Virus record (IMG/VR): IMGVR_UViG_3300027649_000008
Span: 1-33,049 of that record
DNA from: a virus
Reading direction: 5' to 3' (one strand)
DNA: 33,049 nt
Part shown: piece after piece, positions 18,601-25,647 of the stretch
Layout of the letters: each line of letters opens with the position of its first letter
Position numbering within the stretch: the first letter of the stretch is position 1
The notes under the pieces: generated by a model
Databases searched by the model: none
The model's input: only the letters and a program-made list of their open reading frames with translations
What the model was told of the DNA's origin: nothing
Program-made: the position numbers and the translations under genes

Positions 18601-19347
18601 CAAGGAAATTTCATCGTTCAGGCAGGCGACTTGCTCCAGATAACATTTGCCCTAAAGCACCCGTACTTTCAGGGCGAACAAGTGCCAATTGAGTTCAAAA
18701 CCTCTCTATTTGCTATCGTTCCAGCAATTCACAGTGCAAATGATGCAAACAATACAGTGACGGGTAGCTGGTATGTGTATGCCGTAACGGATTACACAAT
18801 AACTATAATGGCAACCGGGGCGGGATCCGTTGACACCACTGGGCTGGCTAACTGTACGGCGCAGGGGTCAGGTAGTCAGCGGTTTACGGTAGGCTCTGTC
18901 TACAAGACCGGGGCGTTGGAGCTAGTCGCAGACGATAATACGCCAAAAATAGGCTCTAACTTTATGGACAGGTCTGTAACAGTGCTGTATCAGCCAACGA
19001 GCCAAAGCACATCGCTTGTTTTGCGGGAGTATTACAACAACTCCGATAACCCCCGTATCAACCAAATGGCCAGAAACAGGGGCACTGGGTTCATTCACGA
19101 ACTAAACGGCGCACAAACTACGCTAGACATGTCAATTAGTAGAAGCGCCCTTGGGGTTGCTACGGGGGTAGCAAAGGCCATATTTGGCTCACGGACAGCC
19201 TCGGACATGTCGGGTGCGGATACTCACATTGCCGTAGAACTAATTATTCCAAGCGTGGTATTAGAGGAAGAGACCGATCTTGCCACGCCACCGGAGTTTT
19301 ACGGATTAACTATAAACGGAATAGTGGGAAATGAAGCCAAAGACTAG
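12616..19347 (+). CDS. Giant tail nozzle-like protein with many beta repeats
   Basis: A 2243-residue protein starting at ATG 12616, three bases after the adaptor stop; no clear Shine-Dalgarno, so coupling is likely. Residues about 1495-1725 look like the beta-propeller/nozzle core of tail tubular B-like proteins: YNDRLWYAVSTSG, FFSEYDEFE, VLIAGQENHLYQVTYSTDP, HRGIYNQRCWDIYDDELYCL, then INTKTWWTETYPTC. Around this are at least six or seven repeats with the pattern VGxxVxGxGIPAGTTV (near residues 143, 395, 1051, 1117, 1169, 1304 and 1876) and three GGxGY modules (near 250-325, 861-929 and 1728-1782). T7 gp12 is about 794 residues. It would form the tail nozzle and may also carry surface-exposed receptor-facing domains; the latter is inference. 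Confidence 0.65.
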   Translation: MKATKWLGLFNTISAYLLPPTAAVIQNNLQSIRPGMLTPRRGMSRRAGSLLGNAVLALYRKTRARLPDHLILYSFTKTATTSGGSAFSFQYLYSAQRIQQDPVTLTYQIDDVYQDTGTAVTCVLAINSRVAVTSSTTERVRVGDKALGASIPDGTVVQAVTATTITLSQAATVSTAAGQTQTMTIFPGSVSVPSFAEDRHGRLYMFFGNGIKPQMLRTDATTTVDVGIESPQALATVSASGASMFIERVDVYNGGGGYSQAPAISFAGGGTGINAKATAIIDNGTIASVEVTSGGKLYTATPQVTVTDTGRGAGFAGVATLSKAEHRFGPEVGVPITPTYTGNVLTTIGTTESYLYSYVSSVPTVRQVGATADATTVVGSKIITLTSNANMQIIGGQALVGTGIPASSVVVKVTPTGQYLTDTTVEMSLAASASATVPVSFYTLSGLSFDIATREYSGIFPFLSTVTEGTGAQAQITFAEKSSAFRIAATPIPVTSPASLYTGILISATYEPDLPTTRNFLTYYGFFGGQPHNWGLLAAANYGRWGAYTRISTSTDGWGRPNAPKENFWFPDYNYIRVFSHTGTKSDQNINQWTAQQCPVVYVSARKAYIDVTLFPEQAADGVPSPVAIDATNPVVRFYLSYCPTWWARNYPDPFNGTVTENAVLYQQTNMAQRWRWLGSNTSPKPIVDFWQTGHTASPGGFTDNQIENSQFGWNQASSFLVIHPGSGHNANATFKVKFVVGRTNPPFPSTRDGYARNSSYQNGNLQDGLPVLPADISYTNGVFNITFTADTSDPGAGVTSLPWTITKSVVAVQGSKYNTVNNDLGIVLTHTTTATGVPSANFTNLKTTGVKSSVENPTDRIETVTVSLPGANYTGQPTFSLDTPSGNGYGAELSAVIDPVTGGLTKVNVIDGGHGYTDNGFLIGTTTPTPSLSAVMRPTFKGTYSCAYRYADWTDTVVGTCYATATSGGMTQPTCIVDSDGQALIKTGYVLDGGLFRFQTKATSVSGASISLNRPTTNRAANSYKGAIPGEVIASGAKFAANPVITFAEVGMSIAGSGIPANTTVTGIVSPVITIVNAPVTATTATCHTMTGQPVIWDGTRITAVPGFVGATPTINLPVTGPGIPAGTTVTAIYGSQYKTVTGCSATAGSNNITTTTAAPNNFQLFFVGQVLQSTTLFLLNPVSVHRITAIAANGLSLTVSPPTVNAGTNIAVRGMPTLQISANATATSNYYAASPLIPIYVTMTFTSAASYSTTTSELTLSNVATSTSEVTLSLVSPVVKRLGSTTLNSTTVTTATTIGFQIGQHISGAGIPGGTYILAMTDVAITLTNQATATSASPIMLSCGWLTTIRDMTKPIAYSNFSPIATVSAGSTANSTGQLNWLWGSSVTTPDRAEIVETWRTNGDQSLVFYRSEVWAKATPQTSIVLVEKLPDSAALTLQNALRGYAAGSSSADYTSDEALFDFNRTFYAAMPVVLPNGGLNAFRFDQPRTDMRVCAAYNDRLWYAVSTSGVDTNTIFFSEYDEFESCPETNALTIQNNQKLTDSLTSLIPYGSVLIAGQENHLYQVTYSTDPAVDASVSMLAHRGIYNQRCWDIYDDELYCLDRRGMYTMTQSGQVTPISAAVDSYWIDRDIEATRTEAFFIKIDSSAAVVRAFVVVRDANAPGPNLVLCYSINTKTWWTETYPTCITAASSFRPESTLIHDDVYAAIDGGVYALDGQNDSGYRSITSVEVTANGSGYITPPNVVAATSQGSGAKFQALLKNGTVSEILVIDRGTDYGVITSTVGRRGTLTLASGIYTAALDLPFLARINESVQIQRYTDSTYRVLLGEEKTVTIATVPVYGGATYPRTAFFGTLANVSGVNKITVEDPSLLLVGQALNVLNGIVANTFITAIVGNLVTLSTNSNAITAVRTQYKSYSPKQFTSTTTITVTEPDPPWGAGPWNVTVTTAETATAVISQAFTDSVALLIDPPGEGGTTATAVAKCQTPPSEFVLQGNFIVQAGDLLQITFALKHPYFQGEQVPIEFKTSLFAIVPAIHSANDANNTVTGSWYVYAVTDYTITIMATGAGSVDTTGLANCTAQGSGSQRFTVGSVYKTGALELVADDNTPKIGSNFMDRSVTVLYQPTSQSTSLVLREYYNNSDNPRINQMARNRGTGFIHELNGAQTTLDMSISRSALGVATGVAKAIFGSRTASDMSGADTHIAVELIIPSVVLEEETDLATPPEFYGLTINGIVGNEAKD
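13350..13590 (+). repeat. GGxGY module, copy 1 in nozzle-like protein
   Basis: Encodes VYNGGGGYSQAPAISFAGGG followed by an Ala-rich strand and TIASVEVTSGGKLYTATPQV. It matches the module in the decoration protein at about 5330-5570 and two more in this same gene at about 15190-15400 and 17796-17960. The similarity is at the protein level; codons differ. Confidence 0.7.
15190..15400 (+). repeat. GGxGY module, copy 2 in nozzle-like protein
   Basis: Encodes IETVTVSLPGANYTGQPTF, then GYGAELSAVIDP, then LTKVNVIDGGHGYTDNG. The order of strands is the same as in the other copies, but the first glycine pair has become PGANY. Confidence 0.6.
17796..17960 (+). repeat. GGxGY module, copy 3 in nozzle-like protein
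   Basis: Encodes SITSVEVTANGSGYITPPNV, then GSGAKFQALLKNGTVSEILV and IDRGTDYG. It follows directly after the nozzle core, which suggests an exposed add-on domain. Confidence 0.65.
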
Positions 19348-19987
19348 CAAGACAGTATTTAATTCGTTGGTGTCTGGCGGGGTGTCGGCCCCTGCGGCAG
19401 CACAGATAGCCAACGCAATTGACAACAAAAACGCCGCTCAAGTGGCCCATTCAGCCAGCTACTCGGATGCGACTAACAAAGCTGCGCTTCGGATGGTGAG
19501 TGCAGATACTCGCAAATATGAGCTTACTAACCTAGATTTTAGGCACGAAAAGCAGTACCAGCAGGCGGCAACCAAGACAGAAAGAGTGTTTTCTCCACCC
19601 CCTGTGGATCATCCCTACAAGGACAGTCAGCCGCAGCTAATAAATAGCCCGTTATCTTCAAGCCCTATTTTGGCAGGGCCGTACATAAAGACCGTAGACA
19701 CGGTTACATCCGGTGCAGTCCAAAGTACAGTCGCCTTAAATATAGGATTGGCAACCGGAGTGAACCTGAGAATAAACAAAGGAAGCCAGACATTAGAAGC
19801 TGTTCCCATGACGGTCAGGAACACAACCAACTTTCCTTTAACGTATTCTTTTGACAGTACCGAACAAGGAATTGAGTTAGTGCTTACTGGAGCCAATTTG
19901 GTAGAATTTGAGTTTCCTATTAACGCTGTATCCATCGCTGGGGTTCCCAACCCAGCTCCAATAAAAGCCTTAATGTTTATGAAGTAG
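19331..19987 (+). CDS. Unrecognised probable virion protein
   Basis: A 218-residue protein whose ATG lies 17 bp inside the end of the nozzle-like gene, so translation is probably coupled. Residues 1-50 are helical and Ala/Asn-rich (SAPAAAQIANAIDNKNAAQV). Residues about 60-115 form a polar linker with several Pro residues. The C-terminal 100 residues are beta-prone: KTVDTVTSGAVQSTVALNIG, then LRINKGSQTLEAVPMTVRN, then GIELVLTGANLVEFEFPINA. A helical N terminus with a beta C-terminal domain suits a small structural component attached to the nozzle or tail, but I do not recognise the family. No signal peptide or membrane helix was seen. Confidence 0.7.
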   Translation: MKPKTSKTVFNSLVSGGVSAPAAAQIANAIDNKNAAQVAHSASYSDATNKAALRMVSADTRKYELTNLDFRHEKQYQQAATKTERVFSPPPVDHPYKDSQPQLINSPLSSSPILAGPYIKTVDTVTSGAVQSTVALNIGLATGVNLRINKGSQTLEAVPMTVRNTTNFPLTYSFDSTEQGIELVLTGANLVEFEFPINAVSIAGVPNPAPIKALMFMK

Positions 19988-20001
19988 AGAGCAGCACAAG
20001 T

Positions 20002-20577
20002 ATGTTTGATACTAAAATACCCCTTACAGCACAGCAAGGCATTGGCTATGCCGGACAGGCCGCACGGGTGCAGAAGCCGTATGCAGTTGCTGGAACTGGC
20101 AGCGCACAACAGTCCCGCAATGCCTTTGCTGATGCAGCAGCCAGAAGGCAGTCAACTACTGCAAATCAGCAGCTACAAGAGTATGCGAACCAATACTCGT
20201 CGCAGGCACAGGCAGCACGCGCCGCCGATGTGCAATCCCAGCGATCTAACCTAGTTCGCCAGCAGGGGACTTCGCTAGAAAAAGAAACTATGCAGCGGCA
20301 AATTGCGATGACGCAAGCACAGAAAACAGCCGACATTAACACGCAAATTTCAGAATCACAAAAAGACGCTCAAACCCGTAAGTCGCAAGCCATCTTCAAT
20401 ATGCTTATCGGATCAGGCCTTCTCACTGGCCCGATGGGTACTGGGGCAGGATCGTATGTGGCTGGCAAAGTTGGCAATCGGTTTACTGGTGGTGGTGGTG
20501 GGATGCTTTCAGGCTTGCTTGGTTCTGCTGGGCCAGCGATTGGGCCAGCAATTAGCGCCTCCGCAATGTTTCTTTGA
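20002..20577 (+). CDS. Putative internal virion/ejection protein with hydrophobic Gly-rich end
   Basis: A 191-residue protein starting at ATG 20002, with only a weak GAGAG upstream. Residues about 30-130 are Ala/Gln-rich and strongly helical, probably coiled coil. Residues about 131-191 switch to a Gly/Ala/Leu-rich hydrophobic tail: NMLIGSGLLTGPMGTGAGSY, then GGGGGMLSGLLGSAGPAIGP. In short-tailed phages, small internal core proteins with a helical body and hydrophobic segment (T7 gp14 is the known example) enter the host outer membrane during ejection. The composition and place in the virion gene block suggest the same role here; there is no clear sequence match. Confidence 0.65.
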   Translation: MFDTKIPLTAQQGIGYAGQAARVQKPYAVAGTGSAQQSRNAFADAAARRQSTTANQQLQEYANQYSSQAQAARAADVQSQRSNLVRQQGTSLEKETMQRQIAMTQAQKTADINTQISESQKDAQTRKSQAIFNMLIGSGLLTGPMGTGAGSYVAGKVGNRFTGGGGGMLSGLLGSAGPAIGPAISASAMFL

Positions 20578-20595
20578 CTTAGTAGGTGTTGTTAA

Positions 20596-21084
20596 ATGTT
20601 TAGCACGGAAGGTTTTACGCCAACTTATGGCGCACCGGCAACACAATCGTACGGCGCACTGCGTCAGTCTAGAAACAACGCCGCAGCAGACTCTGCGTTT
20701 CAAAGCGACCAGCGACAGTTCCAAGCACCACAAGCGTCTCGCGGTCTTTCCGCTGGAAGCAAAGCACTTCAGTATCGTGCAGGCATTGCGTCAGACGCAC
20801 AATCCGCACAGGGAGCATCGGCACTTAACAAGATATACCTAGACCAAGTAAATCAGTCACAGAAGGCTGGCTTGGAACGACAAACTGGATTAGCAGGGGA
20901 GAGGGCAGGGCTAAGGGATTTAAGGTATTCGGCACAAAAGCAGCAGCAAGAATATGACCTGACCAAGGAAAGTGACGTAATGCAGCAGCTTTTGGCCACT
21001 TTGTCCCGATCAGCCCAAGAGCAAATTGGCAGGACAAACAGAAACTCCTCGCTGACTTATTCTATTTTAGGCAACCTTTTTTAA
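20596..21084 (+). CDS. Putative helical virion protein, Ala/Gln-rich
   Basis: A 162-residue protein starting at ATG 20596 with AGG near 20584 upstream, 18 bp after the previous gene. The N-terminal 25 residues are Gly/Pro/Thr-rich, and the rest is Gln/Ala/Arg-rich and predicted helical, with AASDAQSAQGAS-like composition and a C-terminal segment QLLATLSRSAQEQIGRTNRN followed by LTYSILGNLF. It resembles its upstream neighbour in composition, and both begin MF-x-T, but I see no convincing alignment. A partner core protein is a reasonable guess. Function is not recognised. Confidence 0.65.
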   Translation: MFSTEGFTPTYGAPATQSYGALRQSRNNAAADSAFQSDQRQFQAPQASRGLSAGSKALQYRAGIASDAQSAQGASALNKIYLDQVNQSQKAGLERQTGLAGERAGLRDLRYSAQKQQQEYDLTKESDVMQQLLATLSRSAQEQIGRTNRNSSLTYSILGNLF

Positions 21085-21094
21085 GGCACATACC

Positions 21095-21451
21095 ATGTCG
21101 CACAGCTTTGCCATATGTCTTTCCGATCTCAAACCATCATGTGTTCAAAGAATGCTTGGACACGCACTGTCTAAGCAAAGCCGCACACAAGGCCCGAAAA
21201 AACTGTTTCGTGGCCAGACAGATCCAAACGAAGACTCTGAAGACGACGACGATGTGGAAGATCCAAGCGAAATAGAAGAGGACGAGAACTCTAAACTTGT
21301 GGATTTAGCCGAAGAAAAAAGGGGTAGCTCCCGTCCACCGCAGGCTACAGAGGACGATTTTGACGAGGGCTTGGTACGCAAAACCATGACATCTAACAAA
21401 TCTAACCGAATGCCTAAGGTGGTAAGCAAGGGCAAGATGCCTAAGCAGTAA
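21095..21451 (+). CDS. Small protein with strongly acidic middle, function unknown
   Basis: A 118-residue protein; AAGG at 21083-21086 lies 8 bases before ATG 21095 and overlaps the preceding stop codon. The first 45 residues are mildly basic and contain two cysteines. Residues about 42-70 carry a run of Asp/Glu (DPNEDSEDDDDVEDPSEIEE), and the last 30 residues are Lys/Asn-rich. Such charge segregation suggests an unstructured protein that contacts a basic partner or DNA-binding surface. I do not recognise a family. The good ribosome site and tight packing support it as a real gene. Confidence 0.6.
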   Translation: MSHSFAICLSDLKPSCVQRMLGHALSKQSRTQGPKKLFRGQTDPNEDSEDDDDVEDPSEIEEDENSKLVDLAEEKRGSSRPPQATEDDFDEGLVRKTMTSNKSNRMPKVVSKGKMPKQ

Positions 21452-21452
21452 G

Positions 21453-24020
21453 ATGGTTAAACCCAATACCAAAAAGCCACCTCGCGGTGGTTTGCCTGAA
21501 CCCCCATCGCGCTTCTACATTGCGCGGGGCGGCGACCTTGCAGGGCAGCTTGCCCTAAAGCTGCGTACGCCGGGAGAGCATCTTGGACAAGCTGCTGACG
21601 CTCTGTATTCAGCAGCGATTGAGCATCTCAAGCTGAAGACTGATGCCACGAAGGTGTACGGAGAGGCGTATAACAAAATTGGCGCTTCTCAGCAAGACGC
21701 TCTGTTTACGGCACTTGCCCAAAACCGCGATCATCGCATGGGGAGCAAGAGCAACCCGCTAACGCCCAGCCAACAGGACGAAGTAGCCCGCAAAGTTGCA
21801 ATCATTAAAAAAGCATTTGGCAAGAGTGATGAACAAAGCGTTCTTCCTGAACTGCCGGTTTTAGAGTCTATCGCAGACAACCCATCTCAAACCAAATTAG
21901 ATGAAGCTCAGTACCTTGAGGCAGTGTCGGAACTGAACTCACAGCAGCTAGAGGCGTTAATAGCCGCCAACGGACACAGCGCAATCATAGGCGAGGTGCT
22001 GAACCACACAAGACAAAACTTCCCTAGCAGCGAGGTGGACAACCGACTGCGCACTAATCCAAGGTACTCATCCGCACAGAATGCGTTAAAGCAAATAGGC
22101 AAGGCTCACCCAGAATTACTTAACTTAATAACAGAGGGCTTTCCGCTTAACGAGATGTCACTACCAAAAGATGTAGTAGATGACACTAACCGAAACCGAC
22201 AGGGCGGGGCATTTGCGGCACTGGTTGGTGCAAAACAGGCAAAACTCGCAATTCCAGACGACAGACTAGACCGGCGAACGCTACGAAAAAGTCCCTCAAG
22301 GCAGTCAACTGCACAAGCCATTGCCATTAAAGCATCTGGCCAACAACCAGAGCTTCTTCCTTACGTTCCAGTCCCAGACAAGCCGAATATCACCACTAAT
22401 CTAAATACGATAGACGGCCCATACATCACAAAACAAAGTGTGGCTGGAACCGAATCGCAAGCCAAACGAGCAGAGATGGCCGCGCTGCATGACCAGCAGA
22501 CAATGTTTCAGAAGCTACAGGACAACTTAAACAATATCTCTACACAGCAAGGCAACGTGCCTATTGAATCTGGCGCTGTGGACGTTGGCGTAGATGACTC
22601 TGGTTCGCGGTTTGCGCAGATTGCTCCGGGCGCAACACCGGGAGAAAACCACAAGAAAATCAACTTAGACATGATGTTCCCGATTTGGCGTGCTTTAGTG
22701 CAGCAGCTATCGGAGGATGGTAGGTCTATTGTGTGGGGCCGCATGACACCGCACCAGATTGCAGACGGCTTAATCTATATCGCTAACATGCACGGCAGCA
22801 TCAATCCAGAGACGTTAATTCCGGCAATTACACGGGCTATGGATGAAGCCCCGGCTTCTATTAACGCAGACTCCGCGCTGGCTGAACGCTGGGAGCGCGC
22901 CGCAGCGCATGAGGGGCAGAAGTACACAACCGAGGGCCGGACAGAAGCCTTAGTGCAGCAAGCAAGAGATCAATTAAGAGACCAATATGCGGAGATAGAT
23001 GTTGACGACGGCTTAACGCAGGAGTCGCTGCCGTGGAACGAACCAATTCCAGAAGGCGACGAAGCGCTGACAGCAATTCCGTTTGACTCAAGACTTCCAG
23101 ATAGCACAGTTGAGCCGGTACGACAGCAGGCAATGGTTATAGACCAGACACCAACTGTGGCTGACGAAATGTTTCAGCAAGGACTCCTTACCGAAGAGGA
23201 GTATGCCGTCTTAAAAAAGTGGCATGATGACAACCCCAAGTACATTCCAGCCCCCGAAGAAACCAAGCCAAAGCCCATGACGAGGGCGCAGGCACAGGCT
23301 AAAGATGCAAAAGATGCAGCCGGTTGGTGGGCTGGGTGGCATGGCCAGCAAATGCCGGACACGTTGCTGGAAGGGCAGCAATCAGGTGCAGACATAGAGG
23401 CACTGCTAGGAAAACTGTTGCCGAGTAATCCGGAAAGCGTAGACGCACCCTCTGGCGTTGTCGCGCCTGCCTACAACAGCACAACTGATGTGTTTCGGGG
23501 AGTAGACAGGAGGCCAGCCCTTGGGCATCTTCTGGCAGGCGGGGAGGCAGAGTTCCCTAATAACATGACTCAGGAACAGTTTGGTGCGTACCAGAATCAA
23601 CTCAATGCAATTCTAGGTACTGCTAAAGAACCCGAGGCAATGCCAGCCCAGCTTAATGCTCACCAGTGGTACAATTCACCGCAGAGAAATCAGGGAGTTA
23701 ATGAAACAGACCTGTTGGATCAAAAAGCAAACAGGACACAGGTTAGTGGTGAAGTGCAGCAGACAGCGGGCGGCCCTGAAGAGTATATGAATAATCTAAG
23801 GGCATCACTCCTTGGCAACCGAGAAATACAAAACAACCTAGACGCAACAGAAGCAATTATTAAGAAGCCAGAGATTCAACAAAGCCCAATGAATATGGGG
23901 CCAAGTTTCTTTACAAGACAAAGCGATAGTGGCGTAAAAGAACTTGTTCCTCAAGAAAACGCAACTCAATCTGCAATTGAACGACTGTTGCAAAGTTTAC
24001 TAGAACAGCAAAGGAAATAG
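21453..24020 (+). CDS. Large unrecognised probable virion/ejection protein
   Basis: An 855-residue protein, one base after the preceding stop, with a weak ribosome site. Residues 1-30 are basic and Pro-rich. Residues about 35-240 are mainly helical (GEHLGQAADALYSAAIEHLK, KVAIIKKAFGK). Residues about 300-390 form a Gln/Asn-rich linker. A compact helical region near 400-510 contains MFPIWRALVQQLSEDGRSIV, ADGLIYIANMHGSINPETLI and AITRAMDEAP. The remainder is Gln/Pro/Glu-rich and low in complexity. There are no transmembrane segments or catalytic motifs that I can name. Position in the virion block, size and helical/Gln-rich composition suit an internal core protein. Confidence 0.7.
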   Translation: MVKPNTKKPPRGGLPEPPSRFYIARGGDLAGQLALKLRTPGEHLGQAADALYSAAIEHLKLKTDATKVYGEAYNKIGASQQDALFTALAQNRDHRMGSKSNPLTPSQQDEVARKVAIIKKAFGKSDEQSVLPELPVLESIADNPSQTKLDEAQYLEAVSELNSQQLEALIAANGHSAIIGEVLNHTRQNFPSSEVDNRLRTNPRYSSAQNALKQIGKAHPELLNLITEGFPLNEMSLPKDVVDDTNRNRQGGAFAALVGAKQAKLAIPDDRLDRRTLRKSPSRQSTAQAIAIKASGQQPELLPYVPVPDKPNITTNLNTIDGPYITKQSVAGTESQAKRAEMAALHDQQTMFQKLQDNLNNISTQQGNVPIESGAVDVGVDDSGSRFAQIAPGATPGENHKKINLDMMFPIWRALVQQLSEDGRSIVWGRMTPHQIADGLIYIANMHGSINPETLIPAITRAMDEAPASINADSALAERWERAAAHEGQKYTTEGRTEALVQQARDQLRDQYAEIDVDDGLTQESLPWNEPIPEGDEALTAIPFDSRLPDSTVEPVRQQAMVIDQTPTVADEMFQQGLLTEEEYAVLKKWHDDNPKYIPAPEETKPKPMTRAQAQAKDAKDAAGWWAGWHGQQMPDTLLEGQQSGADIEALLGKLLPSNPESVDAPSGVVAPAYNSTTDVFRGVDRRPALGHLLAGGEAEFPNNMTQEQFGAYQNQLNAILGTAKEPEAMPAQLNAHQWYNSPQRNQGVNETDLLDQKANRTQVSGEVQQTAGGPEEYMNNLRASLLGNREIQNNLDATEAIIKKPEIQQSPMNMGPSFFTRQSDSGVKELVPQENATQSAIERLLQSLLEQQRK

Positions 24021-24024
24021 GATT

Positions 24025-25278
24025 ATGGCAGGCAAGACCAAAGCTAAAACAGGCAAAACAGGTGCTGCACCAGTGCAGACACCACACGATCTCGTCATGC
24101 AGAGAGTTCTTGAGGGAGAGGCGGTGACGAGGGGTCAGATCGAACTGTATGAGAAGCAGATGGCGTACTTGCGCGCTCAGTTTGTAGAGGGAAAAATATC
24201 ATATCCCGAAATGCGCGTTAAAGCAGAAGACTCCATTAGGCGAATGCAGACACTAACGGGCATGGCTGTTGAGGATATAATTACTACATACTTAAAAACA
24301 GAACCAGTTTCCGGTGGAACGCAAACGCTTCCCGAAGTACCGCCGCCCGCTAGTGGCAAGGGCAAGGGCAAGGGCAGGGGTAGGGGAAAGAAGAAAGACG
24401 AAGCAACGGAACCGGCTGCTGAAGGTACTGGCGAAACAACCCAAGATACGACTCCTCCAGCAGAGGAAACAGACCCTAACCTAAAGCCGGTTCCTGATGC
24501 AGAGACAGACCCTAACCTAGTGCCGGTTCCTGATGTAGAGACAGCACCATTAACTGACGAGGAAAAAGTTCAAGCGGCTACTGCACAAATTTTACAAGAC
24601 CGCGCCGAAGACGCTGCGGCTAGAAAACAGGCCGCAAAAGGTGGGGCAAAAAAGGGGAGGGCAGCGGGGGCAGCGGCTAAGGAAGAACTTCTTGTAGACG
24701 AGAAGCTAAAAGCTGAAGCAGCAGCGCGCGGTGGAAAAAGAAACCAAACCGCTGGTACGGCTGGCCAAGCCGATGGCACTCCAAAAACCGACATGCAAGC
24801 GGCATGGGATGCGTTAGTAGCACAGTCTGAAGCAAGACATAATGCATCAACGGGTTATTTGAATAAGCAGCAGGCAGCTTTGGAGGCCGTGAACAAACAG
24901 CATGCAAACCTACAGACACAGTTTAACGTACTGCAAGCACAGCTAAACTCCCAAAATCGCTCTAATAACATGCCCGGAGCAGGCGGCGGCGGTGGCGGGA
25001 CTACTGGTGGTGGCACTACTGGCAGCACTACTGGCGGGCCAGTTGTTACTTCCGATGGCTACTCTACACGCGCTCTTGGTGCAGCGGGACTGGGTGGGGC
25101 CGGACTCGCAGCGTTGCTTAATGGTTTAACCTCAGACAAGCAGCAGCAGCAAGCCCCACTTCCACCTTCAACGCCAGCTTGGCAAATGCCAGAAGCGGGA
25201 GAGCCAGCAACGTGGAGACAGGAACGCCAGAGATACCCAGATTACCCACAGCAGCAGGGCAGATACAACGGACGATGA
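24025..25278 (+). CDS. Low-complexity probable virion protein, basic then Gly-rich
   Basis: A 417-residue protein; AAGGAA at 24011-24016 lies 8 bases before ATG 24025. Residues about 15-90 are helical. A KGKGKGRGRGKKK stretch at about residues 112-124 is encoded by a hexanucleotide repeat. A 12-residue tandem repeat (TDPNLKPVPDAE, TDPNLVPVPDVE) follows near 149-172. Residues about 180-310 are Ala/Lys/Gln-rich helix, probably coiled coil. The C-terminal part has a Gly/Thr-rich linker, then the short hydrophobic GAAGLGGAGLAALLNGL and a polar Pro/Gln tail. The mix of basic patch, coiled coil and one hydrophobic segment would suit an ejected protein. No family recognised. Confidence 0.7.
   Translation: MAGKTKAKTGKTGAAPVQTPHDLVMQRVLEGEAVTRGQIELYEKQMAYLRAQFVEGKISYPEMRVKAEDSIRRMQTLTGMAVEDIITTYLKTEPVSGGTQTLPEVPPPASGKGKGKGRGRGKKKDEATEPAAEGTGETTQDTTPPAEETDPNLKPVPDAETDPNLVPVPDVETAPLTDEEKVQAATAQILQDRAEDAAARKQAAKGGAKKGRAAGAAAKEELLVDEKLKAEAAARGGKRNQTAGTAGQADGTPKTDMQAAWDALVAQSEARHNASTGYLNKQQAALEAVNKQHANLQTQFNVLQAQLNSQNRSNNMPGAGGGGGGTTGGGTTGSTTGGPVVTSDGYSTRALGAAGLGGAGLAALLNGLTSDKQQQQAPLPPSTPAWQMPEAGEPATWRQERQRYPDYPQQQGRYNGR
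24355..24390 (+). repeat. Hexanucleotide tandem repeat encoding basic Lys/Arg-Gly patch
   Basis: Six units of the form GGYARG or GGAAAG in register with the reading frame encode GKGKGKGRGRGK. Repeat number could vary by slippage without changing frame. Confidence 0.75.
24469..24540 (+). repeat. Two-copy 36 bp tandem repeat in coding sequence
   Basis: Units 24469-24504 and 24505-24540 differ at only a few bases and encode TDPNLKPVPDAE and TDPNLVPVPDVE. A partial third unit (TAP) follows. The unit length keeps the reading frame. Confidence 0.85.
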
Positions 25279-25298
25279 CAACTACTTAGGATAAAACA

Positions 25299-25643
25299 AT
25301 GCCTTTTATAGAGACAGGTCGGCAAGTCAGTTTTCTGCCATCAGTAACAGCTACTACAACCGCTACTACATCAACTCAAGTAGTGCTGGGGCAGTTCGCG
25401 GGTGGACTTATGACCATTATAAGTGGCGCTCCCACAGCCGCTTCGCTAGAGTTTTGGATCGTACCGGACGACGGTTTGTCTGTACCCGTGCAAATTTACA
25501 CAACGGCTGGTGCGGCAGTGACTGTTTCGGTAGTCAATAACAAGGCGTATCCGCTTCCGGACGAAGTGTTTGCAGCTAAAATAATTACATTCCGTGTAGG
25601 TTCCGGCGGGCCTGTTGTATTCACACTTAGCACAAAAACTTAA
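25299..25643 (+). CDS. Small beta-rich probable virion protein
   Basis: A 114-residue protein; TAGGAT at 25287-25292 lies 6 bases before ATG 25299. The sequence is Thr/Val/Ala-rich with alternating beta patterns: FLPSVTATTTATTSTQVVLG, LMTIISGAPTAASLEFWIVP, VPVQIYTTAGAAVTVSVVN, then a conserved-looking YPLPDEVFAAKIITFRV. This looks like a single beta-sandwich domain. I have seen similar SVTATTTATTST and YPLPD patterns in small phage virion proteins of unknown role. Head decoration or a tail appendage would both fit; context does not choose. Confidence 0.7.
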   Translation: MPFIETGRQVSFLPSVTATTTATTSTQVVLGQFAGGLMTIISGAPTAASLEFWIVPDDGLSVPVQIYTTAGAAVTVSVVNNKAYPLPDEVFAAKIITFRVGSGGPVVFTLSTKT

Positions 25644-25647
25644 TACT

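Noticed and set aside
12616-19347. Diversity-generating retroelement target in the nozzle-like protein
   Set aside because: Repeats suggested variable regions, but no reverse transcriptase gene or template repeat was seen in the window.
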